Below are positions 47,290 to 59,494 of a stretch of DNA of 64,000 nt, in pieces. The stretch lies in contig CP136494.1 of the NCBI GenBank assembly GCA_032768795.1, positions 620,001 through 684,000 of the forward strand, read 5' to 3'. The notes beneath the pieces are model-generated. The model was not told the origin of the DNA. It saw only the letters and a program-made list of their open reading frames with translations, and did not search any database. Source of the stretch: Tremella fuciformis. Its lineage: Eukaryota; Basidiomycota; Tremellomycetes; Tremellales; Tremellaceae. The position numbers and the translations under genes were made by a program. The number at the start of each line of letters is the position of its first letter. Position 1 is the stretch's first letter.

Positions 47290-48704
47290 ATGGCTGACCC
47301 GTCCCCCGAAGACCGTCGTGTCTCCCTTCCCCTCGCCCAGCCGCAGGCGCAGCTTCCCAAGGGCCGCAAAGGCCTGTGGCTGCAGCGCAACCCACCCCCG
47401 CAGGCTGGCCCCGCCACTGACAATCAGCAGTCGGCGTCCTCGGTGTACAGCAGCTACAACTATCAGCCGTACGAACCCCGCTCGGCCTCGGATCGCCACC
47501 CCCAACAATCGCAACAGTCCACCCAACAGGGTGGCCATCACCATTCGCCACACAACACCATCTCACCGAGCGTGCCCCAGGGCGCGGCCGTCGACACGCA
47601 CGACCGTCTCCCGCGCAATCACCCAGACTTTGGCATACCCCCGCCGCACCTCGCGCCCGGTCCGGTCGCGGGGACGGGCGCCGGCGCGGTCGGTATCGTG
47701 GGTGCCGCCTTGGGCGCCGGTCCCGGTGGCCCTGGCCAAGTGGGCTCGTCCAGCAGCGGCTCGACGGCCACCACGTCCAACATGGCGCTGCCGCCTTTCT
47801 CCTCGACGTTCTACACCGCGCCGCACTACTCGTCGGCCACGTCCGCCAGCGGACATCCGCAGCAATCGCCCTCGATGCACGCCCACTCGATCTACCAGCC
47901 CCACCATATCCCCATGGGTCCGCCCTCTGGGTCGTACCCCCCGCTGCCCCTCCTCGGCAGTCTCCCGCAACAGCTGTCGGCGAACCCCCGTGCGCCGCCA
48001 CCGCATGCGTATGCAGAGTCGTCGCGGCCGCCGGTCCCATTCACCACGTCTCCCGGGATGCACCACCTCTCGCCCACCACCTCGCCCACGATGCACATTG
48101 GCCCGCCGGGCCTCACGCCCCGCAGTGCCTCGACGCCCTCCTTTCCCAGCGGGTCGGGCAAACTCGCCCTTGCCCCACTGCCGCCGACGAGCTCGAGCAC
48201 CCAGGGGCGCAGGAGCGGCAGCACGAGCCAGAGCAACGAGAACGAGAGCTGGGACGAGGGCGACAGCTTTGGCATACACATGGGCGGCATGGGCGCCATG
48301 AAGATCGGCGAGGAGACCGAGGAGCAGCCGTGGGGCATGCCGCAGGACCAGTACAAGGCTTTGAATCCCAGAGACAAGAAGCAGGTCCGGAACCGCATTG
48401 GCGCCCGCCGGTTTCGCGCAAAGCGCAAAGGTGCGCAGCGTCCCACCTGCCCCCACAACAAAATTACAACCCAAAGACAAGAGAAAAAATCGGGCGCGGC
48501 TCATGTGCAGACTATGTCGCCACGCTCGAAGCCGAGGCACAGGTCTCCAAGGAGCGACTGGCGAATTGTCATGCCCAGATCCACGCGTGTCGCGCCGAGA
48601 TCAACGACCTCCGCGCGCGGCTCGGCATGGTGCCCCTCCCAGAATTCGACCTGGCCGAGATCAACGCGCTGGGACTCAGGAAGGGTTCGGGCCCGAACGG
48701 CTAG
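47290..48704 (+). CDS. bZIP transcription factor
   Basis: Nuclear DNA-binding regulator. Exons 47290-48430 and 48511-48704 (intron 80 nt) give 444 aa. The first ~350 residues are low complexity, rich in Pro, Ser, Gln and Gly. The basic region 'KKQVRNRIGARRFRAKRK' (NxxxARRFRxKRK type) lies at about 363-380, directly followed by the coiled coil 'DYVATLEAEAQVSKERLANC' and the next heptads to 'LRARLG'. The intron splits the basic region from the zipper exactly at the junction, so isoforms without splicing would lack dimerisation. Target genes and pathway cannot be read from the sequence. Confidence 0.88.
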
Positions 48705-49318
48705 CCACATCCATTGCAAAGCAAAGCAAAGCAAAGCACAGCACATCTTCACGTCACTCGACGACACCATCTACGGTCACTCTGTATCTTGCCACGATCA
48801 TATCTTTCTCTTCTGCCAGTAGTTGCCTGCGCCGACCCGCTTGAGAACGTTCGTACAGTTGTATAAAAAGTCTTGTTCGAATAATGTCAGTAGTGTGAAT
48901 GCCATCTGCCATCTGCCATCTGCCACACTCGCCTGATATTCTCCGGCGGAAAGCGTCACGTTGCCATTACCGGGTTGGGTGTGCTGTCATGACGTCATAG
49001 AGACCTGGTGCTCCGGAAATAGGCAACCCCAACTCAGCACGGGATGACGAGCATGTGTGTGTGGGTTGCTGGAATGCCGTTACTGTCTGTATAGTATATC
49101 AGAGTTACCACTTTGGGCTCGGGATGGGTTGGTTGGATTGCGAATGACCTCGTATCCTTTTCGCGAGCGAGCGAGCACCATTCCTCTACTGTCTGTTCCG
49201 TACTGTACTGTACGCTCGTCTCCTCTCGTCTCGTCGTGAGTCGTGCCACGCTCAGCACTCCGGTCACCCGTCTTCCTAGAGCACAACACGAGACAGGCCG
49301 CGGGGGCACGGACAAACG
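48705..49318 (+). promoter_or_regulatory. upstream region of the H+-ATPase gene
   Basis: 614 bp between the bZIP stop and the ATPase ATG. Short tandem words occur just after the bZIP gene (gcaaa repeated four times at 48716-48737; catctgc repeated at 48903-48922). The promoter of a highly expressed gene is expected here; I see no distinct element. Confidence 0.4.
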
Positions 49319-49515
49319 ATGCCCCTCCTGCAGCGCAAGAACAGGCATTCGTCGGCGGAAGATGGCAACCCCGAAGTTGAGGCCAAGCGCCAGGACGACG
49401 AGAAGAGCAAGCGTGAGTCGGCCACATTCTCGTCCCTTCCCCCCAACCATCATTCACGACCCCTCCCCCCGCCTCCCCCAAGACCCCAGGCCGGCTGGGC
49501 GCTCGCCCCTCCCCC

Positions 49516-49550
<35 letters not shown>

Positions 49551-52500
49551 AACCCGGGTCGGCCAGGCGCTCGCTCTGCTCGCTCGCCTCTCCAACGGGC
49601 CCTCGCTCCGCTCGGGCTCACCCGCAGGCTACGAAGGCGAAGAGTACGAATCGCTCCTGCGCTACGTTGAGGACCAGGCCAAGGTCCTGAAAGACAAGGA
49701 GGCCCGCGGGGACGACCAGGGCGACGACGAGGCGCGCTACGTGCGACACTGGTACTCGCCCTGGAAGAAGACCAAGCTCGAGAGCACCAACACGAGCATC
49801 CCGAGCGAGTGGCTCGCCACCGAGCGCGCAAAGGGCATCTCGGCTGCAGAGGCAGACAGTCGGCGCAAGACCACTGGGTACAATGAGCTCGAATCGTGCG
49901 TCTCTTCTTCTCCCCCCGCCCCGCCCCCCCCCCCCCCCCCCTTCCCCACCATACACCCCCCCCCCCCCCCCCCACCCGCCCGCCCCCCGCTCACCCCAGA
50001 CCCACCGAGAACCAGTTTCTCAAGTTCATCGGCTACTTTCGTGGGCCCATCCTCTACGTCATGGAGATCGCCGTCCTCCTCTCCGCCGGGCTGCGCGACT
50101 GGATCGATTTTGGCGTCATCATTGGCATCCTGGCCATGAACGCCATCGTCGGCTGGTACCAGGAAAAGTGAGCCCTCTCCCCTGCGCGCGCACGAGAGAG
50201 AGTCTGCTGCTGACTGTCTCCCAGGCAAGCCGGGGATATCGTCGCCCAGCTCAAAGCGGGCATCGCCCTCAAGGCCACCGTCGTGCGCGACGCCAAGGAG
50301 CAGGAGATTGAAGCGCGCGATCTCGTCCCGGGTGATATTGTCGTCCTCGAGGAAGGCAGCACCATCCCCGCCGACTGCAAGGTGAGCCTCCCCGACCTTG
50401 TCTCTTCCAAACACTTCTCCCAACCAACGCTCACGACAGATCCTCGGCGACTATGCCGACAAGGACGGGTCCAAGACAAAACAGATCCAAGACAAGGTCA
50501 ACCGCGGCAAGCACGCCGGCGGCGCGCATCAGAAACACCGCGATTCCGGCTCGGAAACCGCCCACGAGGACTCGGACGACGATGACGACGACGGACCCTA
50601 CAAGGGCCCCTCTCTCTGCTCGGTAGACCAGTCCGCCATCACCGGCGAGTCCCTCGCTGTCGACAAGTTCCTCGGCGATATCGCCTACTACACCTGTGGT
50701 CTCAAGCGCGGCAAGGTCTACGCTGTCGTCACCGTTCCCGCCCGCCAGTCCTTTGTCGGCCGCACGGCCGCCCTCGTCTCCACCTCCAATGAGCGTGGTC
50801 ACTTCCAGATCGTCCTTGGTAACATTGGCGAGGCTCTCCTCGTCCTCGTGGTCTTCTTCATCTTTGCAGCTTGGATAGGCTCCTTCTTCCGACATGTCAA
50901 GATTGCCACTCCGCAAGAAAACAACTTGCTCGTCTACGCCCTGATCTTCCTCATCATCGGTGTACCAGTCGGTCTGCCCGTCGTCACGACCACCACTCTC
51001 GCCGTAGGAGCCGCCTATCTCGCCCGCCGCAAAGCCATCGTACAAAAGCTCACCGCTATCGAGTCCCTTGCCGGTGTGGATATCCTCTGCTCGGACAAGA
51101 CAGGCACTCTTACCGCCAACAAGCTCAGCCTTAACGACCCCTTCATTGCCGAGGGCGTCGACCCGAACTGGTTTATGGCCGCCGCCGTCCTCGCTTCCTC
51201 CCACAACATCAAATCGCTCGACCCCATCGACAAGGTCACCATTGTCGGCCTCAAGGTGAGGCTCTACCAGCTCTTGGGTCTTCGTTCGCTGCTGACCTCG
51301 CAGGACTACCCCAAGGCGCAGGAGATGCTCAAGACCGGGTGGAAGACCAACAAATTCACCCCCTTCGATCCCGTGTCCAAGCGCATCACCGCAGAGGTCG
51401 AAAAGGACGGCAAGAAGATCACTTGCGCCAAGGGAGCCCCCAATGCCATCCTCAAGCTCGCCAAGTTTGACGCTCACACAGTCGCCGACTACCGCAACAC
51501 CGCACAGCAATTCGCTACTCGCGGCTTCAGATCCCTTGGTGTCGCCTCCAAGGAAGAAGGCAAAGAGTGGCAGCTCCTCGGTATGCTCTGCATGTTCGAC
51601 CCGCCCCGTGCCGATACCGCCCGTACCATTGGCGAGGCCAACGAGCTCGGTATCCACGTAAAGATGCTCACTGGTGATGCAGTCGCCATTGCCAAGGAGA
51701 CATGCAAGCAGCTCGGCCTCAAGACCAATGTCTACGACTCTGAAAAGCTCATCGGCGGCGGTATGGCCGGCTCGGACATTCGCGACTTTGTCGAAGCGGC
51801 CGATGGATTCGCTGAAGTCTTCCCCGAACACAAGTACCAGGTCGTCTCTCTCCTACAAGAACGAGGCCACCTGACCGCCATGACCGGCGATGGCGTCAAC
51901 GACGCTCCGTCGCTCAAAAAAGCCGATTGTGGAATCGCCGTCGAAGGCGCTTCGGATGCTGCCAGGACCGCCGCCGACGTCGTCTTCCTCGACGAAGGTC
52001 TCTCGACCATCATCACCGCCATCAAGGTCGCCCGGCAAATCTTCCACCGCATGAAGGCCTACATCATCTACCGTATCGCCCTCTGTGTCCACCTACAGCT
52101 CTACATCCTACTCGACATCCTCATCCTCAACGAGACTATCCGCGTCGACTTGATCGTCTTCCTTGCCATCTTTGCAGATGTCGCCACCATTGCTATTGCG
52201 TATGACCGCGCCCCATACGCTCGCCAGCCCGTCGAGTGGCAGTTGCCCAAAGTCTGGATCATCTCAACCATCATGGGTCTCCTCCTCGCTGCGGGTACTT
52301 GGATCCTCCGAGGCACCCTTTTCCTCCACAATGGCGGTATTGTCCAGAACTACGGATCGGTCCAGGAAGTCATCTTCCTCGAGGTCGCCCTTACGGAATC
52401 TTGGGTCATCTGTGAGTCCTCCCTTCCTCCCCCTCCGCGCTCGGCGCTCATCACAGTTATCACCCGTATGGCTCAGGAGCCTGGAACGCCCAATGTCTGG

Positions 52501-53159
52501 CCCTCGTGGCAGCTTATCGGCGCCGTCTTCGGCGTCGACCTTCTCGCCACGTTCTTCGCTGCCTATGGCTGGATCTCGGGGGCCGCTCCCAACAATGGCC
52601 ACACGGACATTGTCACCATTGTCAAGATCTGGGGATACTCGTTCGGCGTCGTCGTCATCATCTTCCTCCTTTGTGAGTCAATCTGCCGTGGTCACATGCT
52701 CTCTAACTGACCGCAGACCTTATCATGTCAAAGATCCGGGCTCTGGACCACATCGGCCGCATGTCCCGCTCGACCAAGAACGAAAAACTCGAAAACTTCC
52801 TCACCGACCTGCAGCGCCTCACCATTGTGCACGAGACAGACCACGGAGGCTCCTACTTCCGCTTCGCGTCCGGCAACAACTCGCCCAAAGTCAACGGCGA
52901 CGCCGCCGGAGCCGGTGCCGGCGACGACAAGAAGGGCGCGGCCAAGTCGGGCGACACCAAGAAGAAGGCCGCCGACGCCAAGTCTTCCTCCCCGTCATCC
53001 GCCGGCGACAAGACGTCCACAGATAGCGATCCCGCCACGGACGGCGACAAGACCATGGCCGACCAACATGGGACCGGGGACAAGGCGCAAAAGGCCGAAA
53101 AGGATAAACAGCAGTCGGGGGGTCTCGAGGACGCCCATTCCAAAGCACCGGCAAAGTGA
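49319..53159 (+). CDS. PMA1: plasma-membrane H+-ATPase, P3A-type
   Basis: Electrogenic proton pump that energises nutrient uptake. Exons 49319-49412, 49628-49895, 50000-50167, 50225-50381, 50440-51255, 51304-52411, 52457-52672 and 52717-53159 give 1089 aa, longer than yeast Pma1 (918). Key motifs: '[17 protein letters not shown]', 'DQSAITGES', '[15 protein letters not shown]', phosphorylation Asp in '[10 protein letters not shown]' (~448), hinge '[16 protein letters not shown]' and '[15 protein letters not shown]' in TM6. Extra length lies in a 40-residue acidic insertion after '[13 protein letters not shown]' and in a ~100-residue Lys/Ala/Ser-rich C-terminal tail, the region that is autoinhibitory in yeast. 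Intron 51256-51303 has 48 nt and no in-frame stop. Confidence 0.96.
49517..49548. repeat. 32-nt poly-C tract in PMA1 intron 1
   Basis: An uninterrupted run of 32 C within the 215-nt first intron, about four times longer than most introns here. Two further runs of 18 C are at 49924-49941 and 49956-49973 in intron 2. Length may be imprecise if the region was hard to sequence. Confidence 0.8.
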
Positions 53160-53505
53160 GCCAATGCAGCGGCTTCGACGTCTATGTCGTCTCGTGCCAG
53201 TCTGCCCCGGGGGAGGGGGAGGTGGGGAGGTAGGAGGTGGGAGGGGAAAATGCGGAGAACGGACACCATGTAGCATGCCTAGATATAATCAGAATTCGAC
53301 TTCGACTTTGCGTAATCTCCTTATTAACTGGAATGTATTCGAGTAGTCTGCTTCGTCATCTGCATCGGTAACAGGATTGACTGATCATGGCGTGAATACT
53401 GTGGACTGTACAGTTTGGACGCCAGAGTGGGCACGACTATTCCCTCCAAGCGATGTATGTACCTCTCCCTCGCGAGCGAAATGACTTGTCGCGATGACGT
53501 GCGCT
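53160..53505. other. convergent 3' spacer
   Basis: 346 bp between PMA1 (plus) and the hypothetical gene (minus). It should contain both terminators; aataatc-type AT-rich words occur around 53285-53345. No gene. Confidence 0.4.
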
Positions 53506-56459
53506 CTACCCATGCACGATCCAGACCACCGCGTGCCATAACCATCCGAGGCCCTTGGCGACGCTGCGCACACTGCTCGTCAGCCTGCCTGCCGCATCGC
53601 CCACTGGAAACTATGAAACAGAGGGACAGAAGGACTCACGTCGGGTGACTCGTCCATTCGCCCCACGCGGACCGGAGGACGACGCGCGCGATGGCCGTGG
53701 TGGAGTCGAGGTCCGCCCCGGCACCCTGTCCTTCTGCGCGCGCGACATGGTGTCCCTCGGGCGGCGCCGCCGGCGCTTCCGCTGTGGACATCGCAGGAGG
53801 GGGAGCGTGTGCCTGCTGCTGGTGCAGGTCCATGGCGTGCATCCGCAGATCCCGCGCTTCGTCCGCCAAGAACGACACCTCTGTGCGGAGGCGCTGGACC
53901 TGCTGGCCCATCGACAGCAGGAGGTAGAGGAAGAAGAGGTTGACGAATGTCGATATGGAGAACAGGGTGCGGGTGCTGCGTGGCAGGCCGAGGTGCGTCG
54001 CTGACAGAGTGAGGTACGGCGCTTTCTTGCCGCGGAATGGGAGGGCGGCGGTGTATGATGCCGAGGAGGAGGAGGTACGGGTCATGTTGGTCTTGGTCTT
54101 GATGATGTCGCCCCAGTTGTTCCCCTCCAGTTCGACCCGCAGCGTGCCGGTCATGTGTGGCACGACTGGGATGGGGATGGTGGTACCCGAGCGACTGACC
54201 CCAACGACAATATCGGCAGTCGAGGCTGCGCCAGTGTCCGCCCGAGCCACGCGCACTTCCCAGCCGCCATCTGTGAGGGTGGCACATCGCGGTATGGCCC
54301 TGCCGGCAATAGCGGCTCGTGTCACCTTGACCTCGCACTCTTCGCCTAGTCCAGGCAGAGAGAACCCGCACTCGCCACCGCGCGCAGCGACTGGGAGTTG
54401 AACGGAACAGACAAGATCGCCCCACTCGGCCCTGCGTATCCGGGCGAAGACTGTCCCCTGTATGGGCAGTGGCGGTGAAGGTGGGAACACGGCGCCGACC
54501 GAGTCTCGCCACTGGAAAGTCGCGCGAGCAGGTGCTGTGAGGTCCAGTGTCCGAGAGATCGCCTCACCATCGTTTCCAGTCGCGTTGATTGTGAGCTGGC
54601 ACTGATTAGGGGCGGCAGCGTGCGACAACTGCACGATTGGTACAAGGCAAGGAAGGGAGGCCGGTACCAATGTGAGGTGCAGTGGCACTGCCGTGCCTTG
54701 GACGAGCAAACGTCGTTCGGGGGACTCGTTTGCGCCCATGGACGCGAATTGTAAGTCGAAAGTGCTTCCGGGCAAAGGCTCGCCAAATGCAATTGGTGCC
54801 GGTGAAGGCGATCTGCGCTGACCGGGTGTGGACGGGGTCATCGGTCTCAACGAGTTTCCCGAGGTTCGCAGATCTTGGTCACGCGGTTCTTCGAAAGAGA
54901 AATCGTCCAGGCTCATCTCTGAGCCCGGCAGGGTCTGATGCAAGAGAGAGGGCATCTGCATGGGTCGTATGGTGGGGCGATGTTGAGCTTTCGATTTGGC
55001 ACGGACAGTCGCGAAGGAGTCATCGTTCTCGTGATCAAAGGAATCTTCATCATGGTCCAGACGGGAAGTGAATGAACCCCAGAACGGAACATCAGTGGAA
55101 CGCCAAGATGACAAGCCGTCAGCCGATATGTCGAGGTCCCGCCAGCCCCAACCTAGGGGCAAGTCGATGCCGACGCTCAAGGCACCTTCGACATCCACAA
55201 GCGTCTCGTAGGTGATGGAGATAGTTGATTGCTTGGGATGCCAGACTGGAGTAATGGTGAAACGAGGGGTCGACGACGCGTATGCCCAACTGAGATGAAG
55301 CTTGTCGGTGCTTCGGATGAGTGTTGCTATACATCACTTTAACCTGAAGCCAACTCACCTCTGAAACCGTCCACGCAGCCAGGTTCCCGCATCGTCGTCA
55401 TCACTGTCCCAGCTGTCGCTTGCCGCACGATCGCTTGGGCCGAAAACTTCGCCGTCCTCCCATGGATCCGGCCCTAGACCTCCCAAGTCTGCATTGATGC
55501 CTTGTTCCACAAGCTGAAAGAAGGTCTCGGGCAAGGGGAGGATTTTGGGTGATGTGACGAGGTCGATGGAGCCGAGCACAGAGGCAGATGATGACGCGAG
55601 AGGAGGCGAGACTTTGATCTGAACCACATTGTCGAGACATTTGGGCAGACCCAGGTCGATCTGAAATGTCAGCGTCAGCAGCGCAGTCACTCGACTCACC
55701 TTGGACACGCCGGGCTGCGATTGGTCAATGTCGGTCTCCAATTCCATCACCATGACCCAGTCTCTCTTTGCGCCTGCCGACGGCTCCTTTCTGCCCTTTG
55801 ACTTTGGGCTCTCGAGGACCACGTACACCTGACCCGTCGTCGATGACACATCGGGGCTCGGTTTTGCTTCATTGCGCAATGGCGAAGTAGGCGGGTACGT
55901 GAGAGGCGACGGAAGACCAAGCAGGCTTGTGGCCAATCTCAGATGTTTGGCCGTACTGGACGCCTTGACGAGGGCTGAACGCGATAATGGCAAGGGGTGG
56001 ATGGTAGGGGTCGAACGGACGCGTGGTATTTGTCCGTTGAACAATGCCCAACGAGCATTTCGCCCATCGATTTCGCGTGGAAGGGACAACTGAACGGTCA
56101 GAGAACTGATCATTGTGCATATGATGGAAACGACTCACTTTGAGACATAGCAAGCCTTTGACAGTGCCCGTGTCCCAGTCGGTCGTCCCATAGAGGCCGA
56201 GCTTCGTGATGGTAAGTCCGGCTGAGGGGGCCATGTCCGTGGTGTGCCAGGATCCAGCGAGAATGTGACGCGGCGGCGTGCAAGACAAGACTATCTGTCG
56301 TCCATAAGAGTGGCCACTTGCACCTTTGTTGCTCTTCAGAGAGATGAAGATGTCACAAGACAAAGAGAACACGACCTCCTCCGATACGCGTGGCCCCGTG
56401 TGCCTGAACGTGGCTCTCCTATTCTGAGCGGCGATCTCCGACTCCGCGGCGCGTGTCAT
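53506..56459 (-). CDS. unrecognised 920-aa protein with C-terminal membrane span(s)
   Basis: Exons 56459-56139, 56089-55700, 55660-55359, 55310-53640 and 53584-53506 join in frame. The first ~250 residues are a beta-rich domain ('VFSLSCDIFISLKSN', 'RHILAGSWHTTD', 'VKGLLCLKLSLPREID'); the middle is acidic, then Ser/Pro-rich, then a second beta-rich region. Near residue 810 'TLFSISTFVNLFFLYLLLSM' is a membrane span followed by a coiled coil ('QQVQRLRTEVSFLADEARDL'); the last exon adds 'GWLWHAVVWIVHG'. This looks like a tail-anchored protein. I cannot name a family; the N-terminal domain is somewhat arrestin-like in its strand pattern, but this is speculative. Splice choices are supported by the frame. 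Confidence 0.65.
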
Positions 56460-56809
56460 TGTGGGCGCAGTCACCACCACTCCGCCTATACGCCTATACT
56501 CGTCCTCTTGTCTCTCTTCCTTTCTGGAACACCTCAACGATACAGCTCGCTCCCGAATGTCAGCGAGACTGGCTAGTGGCGAGATACAGACACACCTGCA
56601 CGGAGCTCGACTTACATTTCCTCAGAACACGACCACTCAGCGGGCAGGTCCCAAGCCGAGTTAACCGAAGACTGGTCGCACGCGAACGACTCCGCCTCCT
56701 TGCCCGAGCTCTGCACCCTCCAGACACCTCACTAGGCACAGCATTTGGGAGCCGTCGATATCCTTGACAAAGGCGTCTTCGCTCTAGGTGACGCTCGCAG
56801 CGAGCCAGA
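56460..56809. promoter_or_regulatory. bidirectional promoter between the 920-aa gene and the sucrose transporter
   Basis: 350 bp between divergent ATGs. No coding signal; no specific sites recognised. Confidence 0.4.
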
Positions 56810-59409
56810 ATGACAGGTGGGGGCATGTTCGTGCCCGGAGGAGGGGACGATGGGTCTGCGTTCGAAGACGGCGGCGGCCACGACGTGCAATGGGTTGGCA
56901 CCCCGAGTATTAGAGGACCAAAATGGGCGAAGGTACCGTTCTTGACCATGGGCATGTTGGGCATACAGGTGGGTCTCCATCGCGTGGAGGCCGAGCAAGC
57001 TACGGGAGATCCTGTGCTGCGCTTGGTTGCAGTAAATATGTGGTTGCGACGGGGCGCAGCGAGAGACGTACTGACCAACAGTGTGTCTGGTCCATCGAGA
57101 TGGGCTATGCCTCACCTTACCTACTGGAGCTGGGCCTGTCGAAATCCTGGATGTCCCTTGTCTTTATGGCTGGCCCGTTATCCGGTCTCATCGTCCAACC
57201 GCTCATTGGGGTCATAGCAGACCGGTCAAAGTCGCGATGGGGTCGCAGGAGGCCATTCATGTTGGCGGGAGCGGCCCTATGTGCCGTGGCAATGATGGTC
57301 TTGGGGTGGACGCGGGAGCTGTCCGGCTTCTTCGGCTTTGGCAGCTGGATGGCCATCTTCTTGGCGGTATTTGCCATCTACCTCATCGACTTTTCCATCA
57401 ACGCGGTCATGAGCACGGACCGGGCATTGGTGGTGGATACGCTTCCAAATAACAGGCAAGACGAGGGCAGCGCTTGGGCGGGGAGGATGTTTGGCTTTGG
57501 CAGTCTGGCTGGGTTCTTCGTGTCAGTCTTCGCGGTCAGATTTGCCAGGGTCGAGCTGACCCTCAGAGGCAATCTCGACTTGCCTCCAATATTACCGTTC
57601 CTCGGCAAGACCCAAATTCAGATTCTGTCATTCGTCACCTCGGCCATCTTGATGACATGCCATTTCTTGACGAGTTGGGCGGTGACCGAGCGGGTATTGC
57701 TTCGGGATGAGTGAGTCTCGAAGCGGTCAAATTTACTCGGAAAGCTGACTGTTAGCCGTCCTTCAGCGAACAACGGCCTCTTTGCCAGCCTGAAAGCGAT
57801 CTGGGACAATATCTTCTCATTACCGCCCGGTCTCCGGATGGTGTGCTTCATTGACTTTTTTGCCTCGTGAGCCGAGAGCACTGTTGTATACGGACAAAGA
57901 CAAAATTGACATTTCAGCTTGGGCTGGTTTCCCGTCTTGTTCTTCACGACTGTATGGGTATCTGACGTTTACAAATCATCGATGGAGCAAGGAGACATGA
58001 CCGACGCTGCATTCGAGGCAGCGGCCGTCCGAGCGGGCGCTCGATCTCTCTTCTTCCAGGCAATCGTCACAATCACTATCGGCCTGGGCCTTCCACCTTT
58101 CGTTAACGAGTCTGGGATCAACCTTGATGACGATGGCTATCAAGCCCTCAACGGCGGTATCGATATGCAGCCCACCTCGGCGACCCGGAAGAGGCATCGA
58201 GATTTGGACGACAATGCCTCCGTCCTTCAGAAAACAGTCAAGTGGGCTCGCGGTGTACTTCGCAAAGTTAAAGATGCCAGTCGGGAGGGTGGGCGGCTTT
58301 TGCCTATTCCCGGTTTCACCCTGATCAGGGCATGGTGGATCAGCCAGCTCATCTTCGCGGGATGTATGGCGGCCACCTGGTTTGTCCGCCGCCGCCTGCA
58401 CTTGTGCGAAGCAGCTGATGTCCCAGGTGGGTCGAGACCGTGTATGGCGCCTATGTGGTGATAGGTCTCACCGGTATCAGCTGGGGTTTGTTCCAATGGG
58501 CACCATATGCCTTGGTGAGGCTCATGCCATCCAAACAAGCCTACAACTAACTTGCAGATCGGCGAATTAATCTTGATAGATGGTCAAATCGACCGCAACA
58601 AGGAGGAAATCATCTTTATGCGGACGTCTGCAGAGACTCCGGCTGGTCTGTCCAGAACCGCTTCCCGTGCTCATTCCCCTCCTCCCGCACCTTCCTTCAC
58701 GGCGACGGTCGCCACGGCATCCGCACCGTCATCAGGTCACCATACACCGATACACTCCCGCGTACACTCCCGCACATCCCTCACTCTCCAACGGATGATG
58801 GACGAAGAGACCCGGCCTAGGAAGTCTGCAGAGGTGCCACGCGAGTACGGCGCAACCGATGCCGCAGCGGCCGAGAACGGCCTCACGCCGCTCATCATCA
58901 ACGCTCCTCAAATAGAAGATCCATCGACGGTCATTGTGCGCCATTCGTCCTTTGACTCTGAGCGGTCCTCGGTGGACATGGACGGTATCGACCCGGGTGC
59001 GTCATCGTTCACTTCGCGCACAACGATGTCGGAGAAGAAGGGCATGGCGGACAAGGCCGGCATTATCCTGGGCATTCACAATGTCTTTCTGGTACTGCCT
59101 CAGTTTCTCGTGACAATCCTTTCGTCCGCCATTTTCTACCTGATGGAACCTGACAAGGGACTGCCGGAGCATCATCCGCACGCCCCTCCGCCACCTGTGG
59201 TCAACGGGACACTGTCCAGCGGGTCAGAAGCAGCGGCGACGGGCGTGGACATGGTCGGCAGACTATTGGCGCGAAACGGTGGCGCAGTGAGCGGGGGCAG
59301 CCCCAATGCCGTCGGCCTGATATTTCGGATCGGCGGTGCGTCCGCGGCGGTGGGTGCGTACCTGTGTTGGCGGCTGTCGCGGCGGTGGGCCAAAGGCGAG
59401 GGTATCTAG
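56810..59409 (+). CDS. sucrose/maltose:H+ symporter, GPH (SUT) family
   Basis: Proton-coupled alpha-glucoside transporter in the plasma membrane, like S. pombe Sut1 and plant SUTs. Exons 56810-56968, 57082-57710, 57756-57866, 57918-58379, 58427-58514 and 58558-59409 give 766 aa. Signatures are 'QCVWSIEMGYASPYLLELGL' in TM1, 'PLIGVIADRSKSRWGRRRPF' after TM2, 'SLGWFPVLFFTTVWVSD' in the second half and 'GISWGLFQWAPYALIGELI' near the end. A long hydrophilic, Ser/Pro-rich loop (from ~59 residues after that motif, about 130 residues) precedes the last two spans. The splice at 58379/58427 is needed to keep 'WWVETVYGAYVVIG' in frame. Confidence 0.9.
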
Positions 59410-59494
59410 AGGGTATCTGAGGGTGTCGTGATTGTACAGTATTATTACCATATCCATATCTATATCGCATGCATGGCTCTCTCCGTATTGGGAA
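59410..59494. terminator. shared 3' spacer between sucrose transporter and SPC25
   Basis: 85 bp between convergent stops, AT-rich (attattaccatatccatatc), likely holding both polyadenylation regions. Confidence 0.35.

Noticed and set aside
47267..48540. Long minus-strand frames opposite the bZIP gene (up to 325 codons)
   Set aside because: Shadows of the Pro/Ser/Gln-rich bZIP coding strand; no start context, introns or family resemblance.
50431..51831. 466-codon open frame on the minus strand
   Set aside because: It lies exactly antisense to the most conserved part of PMA1; GC-rich codon bias of the real gene leaves the opposite strand open. The translation is not family-like.
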